Positions 1 to 10,440 of a DNA stretch of 64,000 bases are shown here, piece after piece. Origin of the DNA: Berghia stephanieae (lineage: Eukaryota; Mollusca; Gastropoda; Nudibranchia; Aeolidiidae); assembly GCA_034508935.3 (NCBI GenBank), contig CM067443.1, positions 13,287,770 to 13,351,769 of the forward strand, read 5' to 3'. The translations under genes were made by a program, and so were the position numbers. The notes under the pieces are model-generated. The model saw only the letters and a program-made list of their open reading frames with translations, was not told where the DNA came from and made no database searches. The first letter of the stretch is position 1. Every line of letters starts with the position of its first letter.

Positions 1-471
1 AGTCAAGTTTAGCATTGCAAAAGTGGGTGTGTCAAGGGAGCCACAGGCCTGAGTCTGAATTTGACTAACCATAGCCATAGATGATGAATAGATGCAACAG
101 CAACGACACTTATCAGCAAACTTATTTTTATGCCAGTATCATCAGTATCAGACATCGCCTTCTACCTACTTGTACTGTTGCCTCACTGAACTGTCCACAA
201 CAAACAGTAAATCAGTATGCCAATTATGCTACATTTTTAATGAACAACACTTTCACTTTCAGTCATGTCAATGTCATGATGACTGTCACCAAAGAATCAA
301 AGTTATAAGTGAACATCCTCTCCACTGGCAATTGCTACTGTAATAGTACATCAGTATCAAGTGTGTCCATAAACCGTTGACACAGTGATCAGTCGTCGTG
401 GTGTGTGAAGAAGAATTAGAATGTGAATGAGAATGTGCAGTTTCAAACACATCGTTCATCGGGGAACTTAC
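1..471 (-). other. RPL27 intron sequence (no gene seen)
   Basis: Downstream of the RPL27 donor on the minus strand. No further L27 exon, RNA gene or mobile element was recognised here; short open frames on both strands have no family resemblance. Confidence 0.6.
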
Positions 472-552
472 CTTCACAATGATAGCTTTGCGTCCAGCGA
501 AACGCCCTCCAAGCAGCAGAACAACTCTGCCAGGTCGCATGAACTTCCTCAT
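472..552 (-). CDS. RPL27: Ribosomal protein L27 (eL27), first coding exon, partial gene
   Basis: Structural protein of the cytosolic large ribosomal subunit. The exon opens at ATG (552-550) and gives 27 residues beginning MRKFMRPGR and containing GRKAIIVK, which aligns from the first residue with the start of eukaryotic L27 (MGKFMKPGKVV in human, from memory). An AG acceptor lies at 560-559, so the exon starts at 558 with six untranslated bases. It ends in AAG followed by a strong GTAAGT donor at 471-466. Translation past the donor loses all similarity. The remaining roughly 109 codons are not seen in 1-470 and should lie off the left edge. Arg at positions 2, 6 and 9, where many animals have Gly or Lys, is unusual but conservative at the last two. 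Confidence 0.9.
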
Positions 553-843
553 GTTTATCTTAAAATTGAAACAATAATTTGAATTATCTAATTGAGTTTA
601 CAAATTACTAGCTATATACATGTTTTGGCTACACTGATGGAAACGACAAATGCCAAAAGAAGGAAAGATTTCATGGTAAATTACAAACATTGCGATCTCT
701 TTACCAATCAATAAATTATTTAATACAAATCATGGAATAATGATATATATAATTAAGACTTATCTACATTTATTAAATTAGAGATTAACTCGATGTTAAA
801 AGATTAAAAGTAAAATGAAAGTTAGAAATAATATTATTTCTAC

Positions 844-861
844 CTTTTAGTCTACCGGAAG
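844..861 (-). promoter_or_regulatory. RPL27: Candidate short non-coding first exon / TOP-type start of RPL27
   Basis: About 290 bp upstream of the coding exon the minus strand reads CTTCCGGTAGACTAAAAG followed by GTAGAAAT, a possible donor. Ribosomal protein genes typically start transcription at a C in a pyrimidine tract (5' TOP) and often have a tiny non-coding exon 1; a CCGGAAGT-like ETS core is common in their promoters. Position, pyrimidine start and donor fit, but no expression data support the start site. Confidence 0.35.
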
Positions 862-1085
862 TTTTAAAAAGAGAGAGAAACCTTTGTTTATGGAGGTTGA
901 TATGGTCGGAATGCTCTCTAACAAAGTGTTGTCAAATAATAAAGACATGCACACAATTGAAAGAATTATATAGCCGTTGAATGCAAAACTAGTTGTGGGG
1001 CTGGGGTTAGGGAGGGGAATTGCAAATGATAAAAAAGAAAATAAATGGGATATTAGCTTCTCTGGCTGGCAACAATTTGAAGGTT

Positions 1086-1263
1086 CGTGTGGCTATGTGG
1101 TCCAGTGGTATGATACTCGCCTGGGTTCAAGTCCCCAGCTGCGTACAGTTGAGTCCTTGGAGAAGGCTCTTATTCACATTATCTCATCGTACTCATGTGT
1201 AAAATAAGTACCTGGCCATTAACAGCGTTGTCTCTGTTCGAAATAAAATGTAATATCGCCTAG
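1086..1263 (+). repeat. tRNA-derived SINE, family B, copy 1 (3'-shortened)
   Basis: Shares the family B head (GGCTATGTGGTCcaGTGGTATGA, A-box-like), a shortened B-box region (gggttcaagtccc), the GTTGAGTCCTTGG body and the AACAGCGTTGTCTCTG block, then stops near TAATATCGCC. The distal tail found in other copies is missing. Confidence 0.75.
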
Positions 1264-1577
1264 CTAGCATTATAATCTCTTTTATGGCTCTTTGGTGTCG
1301 TTCTTAGTAATAAATCGAAACCGCCGGCATCATAAATTTGAAGAATGGTGCCAACGACTTATAAGATATATTCACGAAAAGATACCTTATGGACCATCGT
1401 ATTGGAGAAAATGAACACAAAATTGAAACTACTCACTACCTAGAACGCTTAAAACGACAGCACCAAGTTATCTTCACTTGGTGGACTCGTTGTGTTGGTT
1501 TGCTTTTATGGGTTTTTAGTTTTTAGGCGCTTACGACACTTTTAGGTCATTTCAGCGCCAATAGAAAGGCAGATGAT

Positions 1578-1712
1578 TTTTAGTTATTTATTTATTTACT
1601 TAGTTTTATTTTTTATTTATTCATCTATTTTTTATATTTTATTTATTTATTTATTTATTATTCTATTTATTTATATATTTATTTATTTATTTATTTATTT
1701 ATCTATTTATTT
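1578..1712. repeat. Imperfect (ATTT)n low-complexity tract
   Basis: Tandem TTTA/ATTT units with scattered substitutions. The 80 bp just left of it (about 1497-1573) contain gcgcttacgacac and ggtcatttcagcgcc, the tail motif of SINE-like family A, so this is probably a decayed family A tail plus microsatellite. Confidence 0.7.
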
Positions 1713-1772
1713 TTGTCAATAACGTTAAGGTCGATATCCATATAGTGTATTTATATATAAAAGTAGTTGCTC

Positions 1773-2046
1773 ATGGAGCCGGAGTTTATCCGCAGTCCTC
1801 GTGGCTACGGTTTATCCCGGTTTCTATAGCGTAAAACGGACAATAGCTATTGCTTGCTGTCCTTTGGATAGGACGCTAGTCTTTCGCAAAATACTTTCCG
1901 CCAAATCTAACAGACTCGGCTACCCATTCACTGCTGGGTGGACAGAGGGGGGTGTGTCAGAAACAAAATCTCGACTGCACCCGGGATCGATCACGGTCTA
2001 TTTGCGTGTGAAGCGAGTGATCTACCAGTTGAGCTATCGGGACCCC
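1773..2046 (-). repeat. tRNA-derived SINE, family C, copy 1
   Basis: Read on the minus strand it starts GGGGTCCCGATAGCTCAACT, close to a tRNA A-box (TAGCTCAGTTGGTAGAG in other copies), then a B-box-like GATCGATCCCGG, then a tRNA-unrelated body with CTGTCCACCCAGCAGTGAA and GGACAGCAAGCAATAGC. Five further relatives lie in the window. Confidence 0.8.
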
Positions 2047-2136
2047 TCAAAAGGAGATAAATGAAACATTATATTTTATGAAATACGTGAGATTGAATTG
2101 GGCTGGACTGGACATTCAAAATTGCCTAAGTAGCTG

Positions 2137-2606
2137 GTGATAAATTACCATCCCACTTATTCTGGATCCGGGAATGAGTGCACGTCACAGCAACTTGACT
2201 TAGAAAAATGGTCACATGCATATACGAGATGGAAGTCGGTTTGGACGACGTCAATCCCTCGAGGGGGCGGAGACATAGACTCCTCGAAACTAGGTGAGAA
2301 GTTGCCACCAGTAAGAGAAGACACTGGGTGGTAGCGAATCGGCTTCGGTCGAGAACCTGCCTTACGGCAAAATCGCTTCATCAGTGGGGACTTTCCACCT
2401 GTCCAACATGTACCCGATGTAGGAACGAACCGGAAACCGCAGAGCATCTAGTTCAACGGTGTGTTGTGACGAAGCTTCCGGGCAGATTTGAGACGGTGCA
2501 CGAGTGCGGTAAAGAATTTGCAGATTGGGTCGATCGTCATAACATAGTAGTGTGCGCACCATTAGAAGCTGCTGCGGTCACAAGAGTAATGCTTTGGTGG
2601 ACTTGA
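2137..2606 (+). pseudogene. LINE 3'-end fragment (reverse transcriptase C-terminal region)
   Basis: A broken reading frame matches the C-terminal region of non-LTR retrotransposon polyproteins. RLRSRTCLTAKSLHQWGL is followed by a Cys/His knuckle, CPTCTRC ... ETAEHLVQRC, a pattern found after the RT domain in Jockey/CR1/I-like LINEs. The upstream part (2137-2330) is in a different frame, so the copy is 5'-truncated and frameshifted. A family B SINE follows directly. The clade is not certain. Confidence 0.65.
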
Positions 2607-2625
2607 GATAATACATCGTCCAAAC

Positions 2626-2822
2626 TGTGTGTCTATGTGGGTGGTCTAGTGGTATGACTACAGCCTTTGAAGCAGAAGGTCCAGGGTTCGTGACCGCTGT
2701 GAGTGGCGCATAGTTGAGTCCTTGGAAAAGACTCTTGACTTACATTCTCTTACCGTACTCAGTTGTAAAAATTGTAAAGCGCTTTGAGTGCGTTTAGTGT
2801 ATATTGCGCTATGTGTAAGTGC
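2626..2822 (+). repeat. tRNA-derived SINE, family B, copy 2 (diverged)
   Basis: GTGGTCTAGTGGTATGACTA head, B-box remnant gggttcgtgacc, GTTGAGTCCTTGGAAAAGACTC, and the tail AAAGCGCTTTGAGTGCGTTTAGTG ending ATTGCGCTATGTG. The central block is deleted. Confidence 0.75.
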
Positions 2823-3142
2823 TCTTTGTTTTTTTTAACGACTCGTACCAAAAGGTGACGTCATATCACTTTGCAATCATAAAACCCCACAGACGAACTA
2901 GAAAGACGCGGCATGGACGGCATGAACTTACTAAACTCGGTTCACATCGGGCATGGACGATACTGGTGCACAAACCAGGGAAAGGGGCAGACATGACACA
3001 GAGGGGAATACGTCATCAAAACTGGCTAGTGAGAGGTCGAGCGCCGCCATTTTCTTTTTTATGCAACCAGGGACGCTGTGCGATTTAGTCTCTATTTTAA
3101 TGAGTTTGATTGAGAACCCTTGATTTCTCTGTGTGCTTGGGA
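2823..3142. other. Intergenic, nothing recognised
   Basis: No gene, RNA or repeat family that recurs in the window was identified between the family B and family D SINEs. Confidence 0.5.
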
Positions 3143-3350
3143 CAGCGTGGCTCAGCGGTATGGAATTTGCTTCAAACCCAAAAAGTTCGACTACCCGCCT
3201 CGTTGTGTGGCCTTGAGCAAGCCCCCTCGCCCTAGCTCACTTTGCGGCGCTGCACTGCGGCTGACGCCTGGATTATTCCAGTCTTACATTGGAATAGACC
3301 CTAAAGACAACTTTCCCCTTGGGGATGAATAAAGAGAATTTTATTTTATT
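3143..3350 (+). repeat. tRNA-derived SINE, family D, copy 1
   Basis: Begins with an A-box-like GTGGCTCAGCGGTATGG and a B-box-like AGTTCGACTAC, then a body containing AGCTCACTTTGCGGCGCTGCA and GACGCCTGGATTATTCCAG, ending AATAAAGAGAATTTTATTTT. A second copy lies inverted at 55285-55492. Confidence 0.75.
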
Positions 3351-3562
3351 TTAATTTTATTTATTTTACTAAACACTATATAAGGGGATATTTTAATAAG
3401 CAATTTTGTCCTAAATATAAAATGTGAAAATCTGCAAGAATATGAAAAAATGAATTTGAATTTTTTTAAATGGCATTATCTATTGAAATGATTTAGTTTT
3501 CTTGTGTTTCGAGCGACAGGTACTCAACTGCAGGTACTCATCTACAGGTCTGATAACCCACA

Positions 3563-3956
3563 TTGTTTGTTTTTAAGGGTTTTGCGGCGCTTGCAACACG
3601 TTTAGGTCATATCAACGCCAATAAAAAGGAAGGAAATGAGATAGTAAAAAGCTCTAGAATTACAATTCAAGCACCCAAAAAAAAGGTAAGACAAAGGGGT
3701 ATTGGTTAAACTGGGGAACATATGTAGATTCCAAGAGCAAACTCTCTGTGTTCTTCGTTTGAGATCACATTCATGTCCCATCCTGACACAGTCCCCAGTT
3801 ACAGGAACACAATGAAATGTCTACAAACCATATTATATGTTGAAAACAAATAATACAGTACATAACAGAGATATGATTTACAAGACAAAAAATATTATCT
3901 CCAAAAACTCTAACTATACATTTGACTGTTTCCCTCCTGTGCCTCCCTGCCCACTC
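3563..3956 (-). repeat. SINE-like family A, copy A1 (internally deleted)
   Basis: The plus strand starts TTTGTTTTTAAGGGTTTTGCGG and shows GGTCATATCAACGCCA, CAGATGTAGATTCC-like and ATGATTTACAAG blocks, ending near CTCCCTGCCCACT. The sense strand is taken as minus because the A-rich tail (CTTAAAAACAAA) is then 3'. Confidence 0.75.
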
Positions 3957-4430
3957 GATAACCCTAATTGTTATGGGTTTTCAAGAAAAATGAGAGGAAA
4001 AAAATATCTAGAAGGAATAACATGATGATAGAAGATATAGCAAGAGTGACCTTGGTATGCCCCGCTCACACTCACATTGTCAAGAGGACTCCTCCTGCCA
4101 GGTCAAAACGTAATTAACCAGTATTTTTGACCAATCAAAACACGGATTTGTGACACATCCTCAAGGCCGCTCAGATAAATATACACGTAGTTGGTTGTTT
4201 ACAAGCAATAGAATGAAGAAAGTTGACATCACTCCGGCTCTTTTAATATTGTTTTGTGATTATATCTGAGATGCACATTCCTCCTACCAAATCCAAGCAT
4301 CAGTAGCTCACTGTATAGTCACCTGGAACAACTACAAAAGACGTCTAACTTCTACTCCATGGCACAAGACCGAAGGACTAAAGCTCCGGTGGTCGCTGGT
4401 TGGGATAAGTAAGTGATTAGATCTCACTAT
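3957..4430. other. Intergenic, nothing recognised
   Basis: No coding similarity or recurrent repeat detected between two family A copies. Confidence 0.5.
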
Positions 4431-5372
4431 TGTTTTTTGTTAGTTTTAAAGGGTTTACGGCACTAGCAATACACTTAAGGTCATATCAGCGCCAGTAAAA
4501 AGGAAGAAAATGGGATAGTAAAACGTTCTAGAATTACAATTAGAATACCCAAGAAAAAGTAAGAAAAAGGGTAATTAGTTCAAATAGGGAACAGATGTAG
4601 ATTCCAAGTGCACACTATTAGTTACTTAGTTTGAGATCACCTAAATGGCTCATCCTGACATAAGCACAGGTCCACAATAAGAGGAAGACACTCAACTGTT
4701 TACAAATCATTATAATATATGTGACCCTCCGCCTCGAAACGGTATTAAGTCGGATTTTTCAATTTTGGGTATTTGGTACCCAATCATAGCTTATTTTATG
4801 CTTTAAAATTTGATACCAAATTTATACAATTGTGATTATTCATTGCCGAGATATGACCGTTTGAAGTAGGGAGAGTGTGAAAACCCAGTTTTGAGAAAAT
4901 CGACTTTGAAGTGAGGCACCGTTTTCACGCACAGTCAAATCAATGGGTAAAGATAACTCCTTAGATACGGGCATCGAAAATTTGACGAGAATAGTGAAAT
5001 TTGGCATGAGCTTAGATTATACATCTAATCATGTACATACAAATTTTTGAAACGATCCAATTATTACTTTTGTAGTTATTCATTATTATGTAAGATCTTC
5101 TTAAAACAAATAAAACACCTTGAAAAAAAATGCTGACAATTGCTCACTTTTTCAAGAATTTTTGATATTTAAATAAAGAATCAATGAAATAAGAATTAAT
5201 AATGTGAAATTTTTGTCTTATTTAATAGAGAAAATACGATTTCAAAATGCCAAAAGTTAAAGAAGGTTTTATAATTTGAAAGTACAGTTTTGAAACTACG
5301 TGAAGCCGGGTGGGCAGGGAAAGAATTATCAAGAAAGAGGATTAGAGAGGAAGAGATAGAATGAGAGAGTAA

Positions 5373-5383
5373 AATACACACAC

Positions 5384-5421
<38 letters not shown>

Positions 5422-5608
5422 GAGAGAAAGAGAGAAAGAAAGAAAGAGAGAGATATAGAGAAAAAGAGGAGCGAGAGGGGGAGGGGAGAGAGACTGCATT
5501 AAGAGGACGCGAGGGAAATAGAAGAAAGATTGAAACCTGTTTAAGTGTATGTGTGTGTGTGTGTGTGTGTGCGCGCGTGCGTGCGTGTGTGTGTGTGTGT
5601 GAAAGAAA
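5373..5608. repeat. (CA)n, GA-rich and (GT)n tracts
   Basis: A CA dinucleotide run at 5377-5418, purine-rich GA sequence to about 5530 and a GT run at 5547-5601. The CA and GT runs are inverted relative to each other. Long open frames across this stretch are microsatellite artefacts. Confidence 0.9.
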
Positions 5609-6044
5609 CAAAAGGGAGACGGAGAGAGTGAGGTAGACATGAAGAAAGGGATGGAGGCGGAGCAAAGAATTGTAGGGATAGTTTAAAGAAAGCATTTTGT
5701 TACAAAGTAAGTCATAGTCAATCAACTGGAAACATATTGACCAATGAGATAGCAATTAAAGAAATGGGCTGGTCAAATCAATCATTGCATTGTTTCCATT
5801 TTGAGTCAGATGACAGCTTGAGGAAGAGGGGTGGGGCTTATTGTGTAGTGACTTACATGAAAACATGTTATTGAATCTCAAGTTTTTCTTAGCGTTCCAC
5901 CACATTGTTCATTGTCTAAAAAGACCGCCCCCCCCCCCCCCAACCCCCTTTCTTTCAGTATACAAAGAAAGCACGACTAAACGAACATCCATCTCTCTCT
6001 CTCTCTGTGTGTATGTGTGTGTGTGTTTGTCTCTCTCCGCTCAT

Positions 6045-6046
6045 TC

Positions 6047-6137
<91 letters not shown>

Positions 6138-6138
6138 C
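6045..6138. repeat. (TATC)n microsatellite
   Basis: About 23 tandem CTAT/TATC units with almost no interruption, inside the left arm of the TIR element. Confidence 0.95.
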
Positions 6139-6608
6139 ATTAATAGGTTTGTCATTCTATCCATCCATTTCATTTTTTAGTTACACGTATTTCCTTCGGG
6201 AGTTCATCAATTGTTGAAGGCTCTATTTATTATTCTGCTTTTGTACTTAAAATTAAATGTTTATCCTACAACAATCTCTGTAAGTGTAAGATAAGGCAAC
6301 TGTTGTCCTGATAAGTCTTAGCATGTCCTCTAATTTCATGAATAAAAAAAAGAGGGACAAAGGAGGACCTTCACCTCGATCACTTGCAGCTAGACAAAGA
6401 AATTATAATAGCACGTGGTGTGTATTAAAATGCACAAACACACACAATGTAACACACGCATGCTGACGTCATGAAGCATTCCCCGAGCATTATGGCCGAC
6501 AGCCACAGCGCATGTGATGAGCGTTGACCAATCAGAATCATTTATTTGTAAGGTTGTCAGGGAAAAACCTAGACTTGTTTACAGTTTTTAAAGTTCATTA
6601 TTGGTTGA

Positions 6609-9600
6609 CAAATGGATGATGCCAAGTCTGCAAAGATAGATCATCATCAAGCCCTACTGCAACCTCCTCGTGGTGTCGAACGGTAACAGGTCAAGCTGGC
6701 CAACTGCAGAGGGCGACAAGAATAGGCAATGGCAAACCATTCTTGTAACTTTGCCGAGTTAACTGCATGAATAAGTCCAAAAAGTCAAACGGTGACAGCG
6801 TAAAGGGGAGCATGTTTTCACGGAAGACTGCTGCCTCGCTCGGTTGGGAGCGTGATGTTCGTCAGGTCACACCGAACCGTCAGCCAGTTACTAGGCGAAA
6901 TAAATTTAACAAATGTGACAAAACCAAAATTGGGACATGGAATGTCAGGACCTGTGCCCAAAAAGGAAAACTAAACAACATTCTAAAAGAAATGAAACGG
7001 CTCCAAATAAATATTCTTGGCCTGGCAGAGATGAGATGGAAAGAGCAGGGAACCATGTCAAAACAAGAAAACAACACGACATATAAGATCATATGGAGTG
7101 GTGGAACCTCTTTCCAAAAAGGAGTAGGGATGATCTTAGACCAAAAATCAACCAAATTTTACAAAGGGCACGTAGCAATCTCAGACAGAGTTTTGCTGGT
7201 TAAGCTAAGAGGACCTGTAGTTGACACCAATATTATTCAAGTTTATGCACCAACAGAAGAGGCGACAGATGCAGATATGACAGAGTTTTACCATTCACTA
7301 GACAAAGCAAAACGAATGTGTAAATCACAAGAAGTCCTTATGGTAATGGGGGACCTAAATGCTAAGATTGGCAGAGGCAGAGATGGTGACATAATCGGAC
7401 CACATGGACTCGGAGACAGAAATGAACGAGGAAACATCTGGGCAGATTGGTGTAGAACAAATAAATTAATGATTTCAAACACCTGGTTTCAACAACACCC
7501 AAGAAGAACCTGGACATGGCAATCACCAGGGGACAGAGCAAGGAACCAGATAGACTTTATAGCAGTATCATCAAGATTCAGAAATGGCATATTAAATTGC
7601 AAAACCTACCCAGGCGCCGATGTAGACAGTGACCATGCCCCAGTTGTTTGTACAGTAAGGATAAAGTTTAAAGCTATTCAGAGAACAGCTGGTAGAATAA
7701 AGAGGGATTACAGGTTATGCAAAGACAATGGCATACAAACAAAAATGAGAGAAGAATTTGAAAATGCACTCATGATACAAAGCCAAAGTGAACCTGATAA
7801 CGAAAAATGTGAAAAACAATTTGATATATTCCAAAAGTGTGTCAAAGCAACTGCAGAAAAACATTTACCAATAGCTCAAATAAACAGCAAAAAGGAATGG
7901 ATGACAAATGAAATTCTAAACCTATTTGAAGAAAGACGAAAATGCAACAGAGGGTCTGCAGAATACCAAACATTGAACAACCACATTAAATCCAAATGCA
8001 TCGAGGCACACGAGAACTATCTAGACTGGAAATGCTGCGAAATCGAAAGAGAATACAAACCCAACCCCCAACAAGCTCACCAAAGAATAAAAGAACTATC
8101 AGGGAAAAGGAAAAGCAAAGCAGCAGGAAGTTGTATCCAAAACAAACAAGGGGATCTGCTATTTGAAGAACAACATATAAAAAGCCGATGGGTAGAATAC
8201 ATAGGCGAACTGTACAATGATCCAAATAGAAATGAACCACCACTGAAATTCAAAGACCCATTAAGCGGTCCAAACATCACCAAAAGTGAAATTGAACATG
8301 CCATGGAACGAATGAGGGATGGTAAAGCAACAGGCCCTGATGAAATATCTGTAGAGGTATTAAAAAGCCTAGGAGATCTAGCAATTGATGAACTTCACAT
8401 ATTATTCAACAATATATACAATACTGGGAAAATTCCAGAAGATCTCTGTAACTCTATTTTCATAGCAATACCAAAGAAAGCAGGTGCAGTCAGATGCGAA
8501 AATTTTAGAACTATAAGTTTAATAAGCCACATCAACAAAATACTGTTGCGTATAATTATCAACAGGCTAAGGAATAAGATTAACCCCGAAATCGCAGAAG
8601 AACAATATGGATTCCAACCTGACAGAGGGACAAGGAACGCAATATACCTCCTCCGTGTTTTAAGTGAAAGAGCTATACAGGTTCAGACCCCACTATACCT
8701 CTGTTTTGTCGACTACAAAAAAGCTTTTGATAGAGTACGCCACGAAGAAATACTAAAACAACTGCACTCCATTGGCGCTGATGAGAAAGACCTCAGACTC
8801 ATGCAAACATTATACTACACCCAGCAGGCATCTATCAAAATCGGAAACTCTACAGGAAATTCCATTCCTATTAAGAAAGGAGTCCGTCAAGGGTGTGTTG
8901 CCTCACCAGATCTGTTTAATCTATACCAAGAAACAATCATGAGGGGCATAAATAATATGGAGGGAATAAAAGTGGGAGGTCACAACATAAATAATATAAG
9001 ATACGCAGACGATACGGTACTCATTGCAACATCAGAAATCCAACTTCAAAAGATTGTTGACAAAGTGGTAGTAGATAGTGAAGCCAAGGGAATGGAAGTG
9101 AATATCACCAAAACGGAATGCATGGTAATACAGAAAAACCCCGAAAACAACAACACCTGCAATATAACGATTCACGGCGAGCAACTTACCAACGTAGAAA
9201 GTTTTAAGTACCTAGGTTCAATAGTGACAACAGATGGAAGATGTAACCGAGACATACGAGCAAGAATAACTCAAGCCAAACAGGCCTTCATGGACCGGGG
9301 AAACATTTTGAAAAACAAACAGATGTCGTTCGGGATTAGATTCCGAGTCTTGAAGTGCTACGTGTGGCCAGTCTTGTTATACGGATGCGAAAGCTGGACT
9401 ACAAATGCAGAAACACAAAAGAACATTGAAGCTTTTGAAATGTGGTGCTTGAGAAGGATGCAGAGAATATCGTATACTGCACACAAAACGAACGAAGAAG
9501 TGCTAAAACAAACATACCAACAAAGGAAACTAATGCCCTTAATAGTGGATCGACAACTATCCTTTTTCGGACACATAGTAAGGAAAGATAAGAAGGAATA

Positions 9601-9798
9601 CCTGGCAAGTTGTGGAAAAATACCTGGTAAACGCGCCCAGGGGAGACAAAGAAAAACACTCATAGACCAACTGAAGGGCTTCACCAACCTAACAATCCAA
9701 GAGCTGTTTGAAAAAGCAAGAGACAGGGAGGAATGGAGAGAGATAATTCATGCAGTATCCGAAGCCTGGACCAGGCATGGAACCTAGAAGAAGAAGAG
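6609..9798 (+). mobile_element. Full-length RTE-type LINE, looks intact
   Basis: The element is 3190 bp and flanked by a perfect 9-bp target-site duplication, ATTGGTTGA at 6600-6608 and 9799-9807. It has a 158-bp 5' UTR, a single open frame and almost no 3' UTR: the stop is followed by a short (GAA)n tail (AGAAGAAGAAGA). A single ORF of about 1000 codons, 3.2-kb length and a microsatellite tail are typical of the RTE/BovB group. A second, 5'-truncated copy is at 37413-39751. The open frame and clean duplication suggest recent insertion. Confidence 0.92.
6767..9787 (+). CDS. LINE polyprotein: APE endonuclease plus reverse transcriptase
   Basis: A 1006-residue protein that nicks target DNA and copies its own RNA by target-primed reverse transcription. 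The N-terminal apurinic-type endonuclease shows TWNVRT (about 57-62), LAEMRW (86-91), QVYAPT (158-163), MGDLNAKIG (194-202), QIDFI (261-265) and SDH (288-290). The reverse transcriptase shows GKATGPDEI, FDRV (about 653), GVRQGC (about 705) and the catalytic RYADD (about 745-749). The C-terminus ends in ARDREEWREIIH, resembling the end of BovB-like ORFs. The frame is uninterrupted and all key residues are visible, so it may be functional; expression is unknown. Confidence 0.93.
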   Translation: MNKSKKSNGDSVKGSMFSRKTAASLGWERDVRQVTPNRQPVTRRNKFNKCDKTKIGTWNVRTCAQKGKLNNILKEMKRLQINILGLAEMRWKEQGTMSKQENNTTYKIIWSGGTSFQKGVGMILDQKSTKFYKGHVAISDRVLLVKLRGPVVDTNIIQVYAPTEEATDADMTEFYHSLDKAKRMCKSQEVLMVMGDLNAKIGRGRDGDIIGPHGLGDRNERGNIWADWCRTNKLMISNTWFQQHPRRTWTWQSPGDRARNQIDFIAVSSRFRNGILNCKTYPGADVDSDHAPVVCTVRIKFKAIQRTAGRIKRDYRLCKDNGIQTKMREEFENALMIQSQSEPDNEKCEKQFDIFQKCVKATAEKHLPIAQINSKKEWMTNEILNLFEERRKCNRGSAEYQTLNNHIKSKCIEAHENYLDWKCCEIEREYKPNPQQAHQRIKELSGKRKSKAAGSCIQNKQGDLLFEEQHIKSRWVEYIGELYNDPNRNEPPLKFKDPLSGPNITKSEIEHAMERMRDGKATGPDEISVEVLKSLGDLAIDELHILFNNIYNTGKIPEDLCNSIFIAIPKKAGAVRCENFRTISLISHINKILLRIIINRLRNKINPEIAEEQYGFQPDRGTRNAIYLLRVLSERAIQVQTPLYLCFVDYKKAFDRVRHEEILKQLHSIGADEKDLRLMQTLYYTQQASIKIGNSTGNSIPIKKGVRQGCVASPDLFNLYQETIMRGINNMEGIKVGGHNINNIRYADDTVLIATSEIQLQKIVDKVVVDSEAKGMEVNITKTECMVIQKNPENNNTCNITIHGEQLTNVESFKYLGSIVTTDGRCNRDIRARITQAKQAFMDRGNILKNKQMSFGIRFRVLKCYVWPVLLYGCESWTTNAETQKNIEAFEMWCLRRMQRISYTAHKTNEEVLKQTYQQRKLMPLIVDRQLSFFGHIVRKDKKEYLASCGKIPGKRAQGRQRKTLIDQLKGFTNLTIQELFEKARDREEWREIIHAVSEAWTRHGT

Positions 9799-10440
9799 AT
9801 TGGTTGAACCATGAAATTGTGGAAACAGCCATGCTTTCTCTGAAATAGATAAAGACACGCCCTTTGCTGTGATATCTTACATCTTATTGGTGGAGAAAAA
9901 GACTCGGTATTACAAAGCCTTGGAAAGGGTGGCTCTCTGAGAGAAAGTCAACTCTCGTTTTGAATGTGTCACTGATAGTTGCATTTTAAAACTTGAAATT
10001 TATATAACTTATCGTCAATATTTATGATGAATTATTATGTTTTCATGTAGAAAAATGATTGTAGTTTCTGAAACAACCAAAAACTGAAATTTGATAATTT
10101 TGACCATTTCCACTTTAAAACCGGTTTTCTTCGTTTTCCAAATCCCGACTTAATACCGCTTCGAGGCGGAGGGTCACATATGTAAAAGAAAAAATCATAC
10201 ACTACGTAACAGAACGATGATTTAATGAAAAAAAATGTCCACTCCCAAATCTAACTATACATATGACTGTTTCCCTCCCAGCTAGGGTATCCGGCCAGGG
10301 ATAGGATAAAACCAAGTAATCTCATTCCAAGATAAAGACTGGAAGCAAGTTGAAAAACAGATATAGAGGGGTAGAGAATGAATGCAGTATGTAGGTACGT
10401 ACCTCCCTGCCCACGATGGGAGGTCAGGAACCCCGCCCAG

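Larger units (their letters stand above)
4719..10180. mobile_element. Non-autonomous TIR DNA element hosting a LINE
   Basis: The ends are inverted repeats of about 40 bp. The left begins TATGTGACCCTCCGCCTCGA; the right, reverse-complemented, begins TGTGACCCTCCGCCTCGA, and both continue with a CGGTATTAAGTCGG block (two mismatches overall). Flanks are consistent with a TA target duplication inside family A. No transposase frame was found; the interior holds CA, GT and TATC microsatellites and an RTE-type LINE at 6609-9798. Without the LINE the element is about 2.3 kb. Confidence 0.75.
4431..10440 (-). repeat. SINE-like family A, copy A2, split by a 5.5-kb TIR element
   Basis: The left part (4431 to about 4720) covers TTTTAAAGGGTTTACGG through TTTACAAATCATTATAATATA. 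The right part (10181-10440) resumes with TGTAAAAGAAAAAATCATACACTACGTAACAGA and ends GGTCAGGAACCCCGCCCAG. Compared with intact copy A3 the two parts are contiguous, so everything between is a later insertion. Confidence 0.8.

Noticed and set aside
286-471. Extension of the L27 frame past its donor
   Set aside because: Similarity ends exactly at the GTAAGT donor, and the continuation is His/Ser-rich intron translation.
5329-6217. Several open frames of 66-137 codons
   Set aside because: Composed of CA/GT/TATC microsatellite translations.
7986-9687. Antisense open frames within the LINE (also 37522-39223)
   Set aside because: Shadow frames of the LINE polyprotein, seen identically in both copies.
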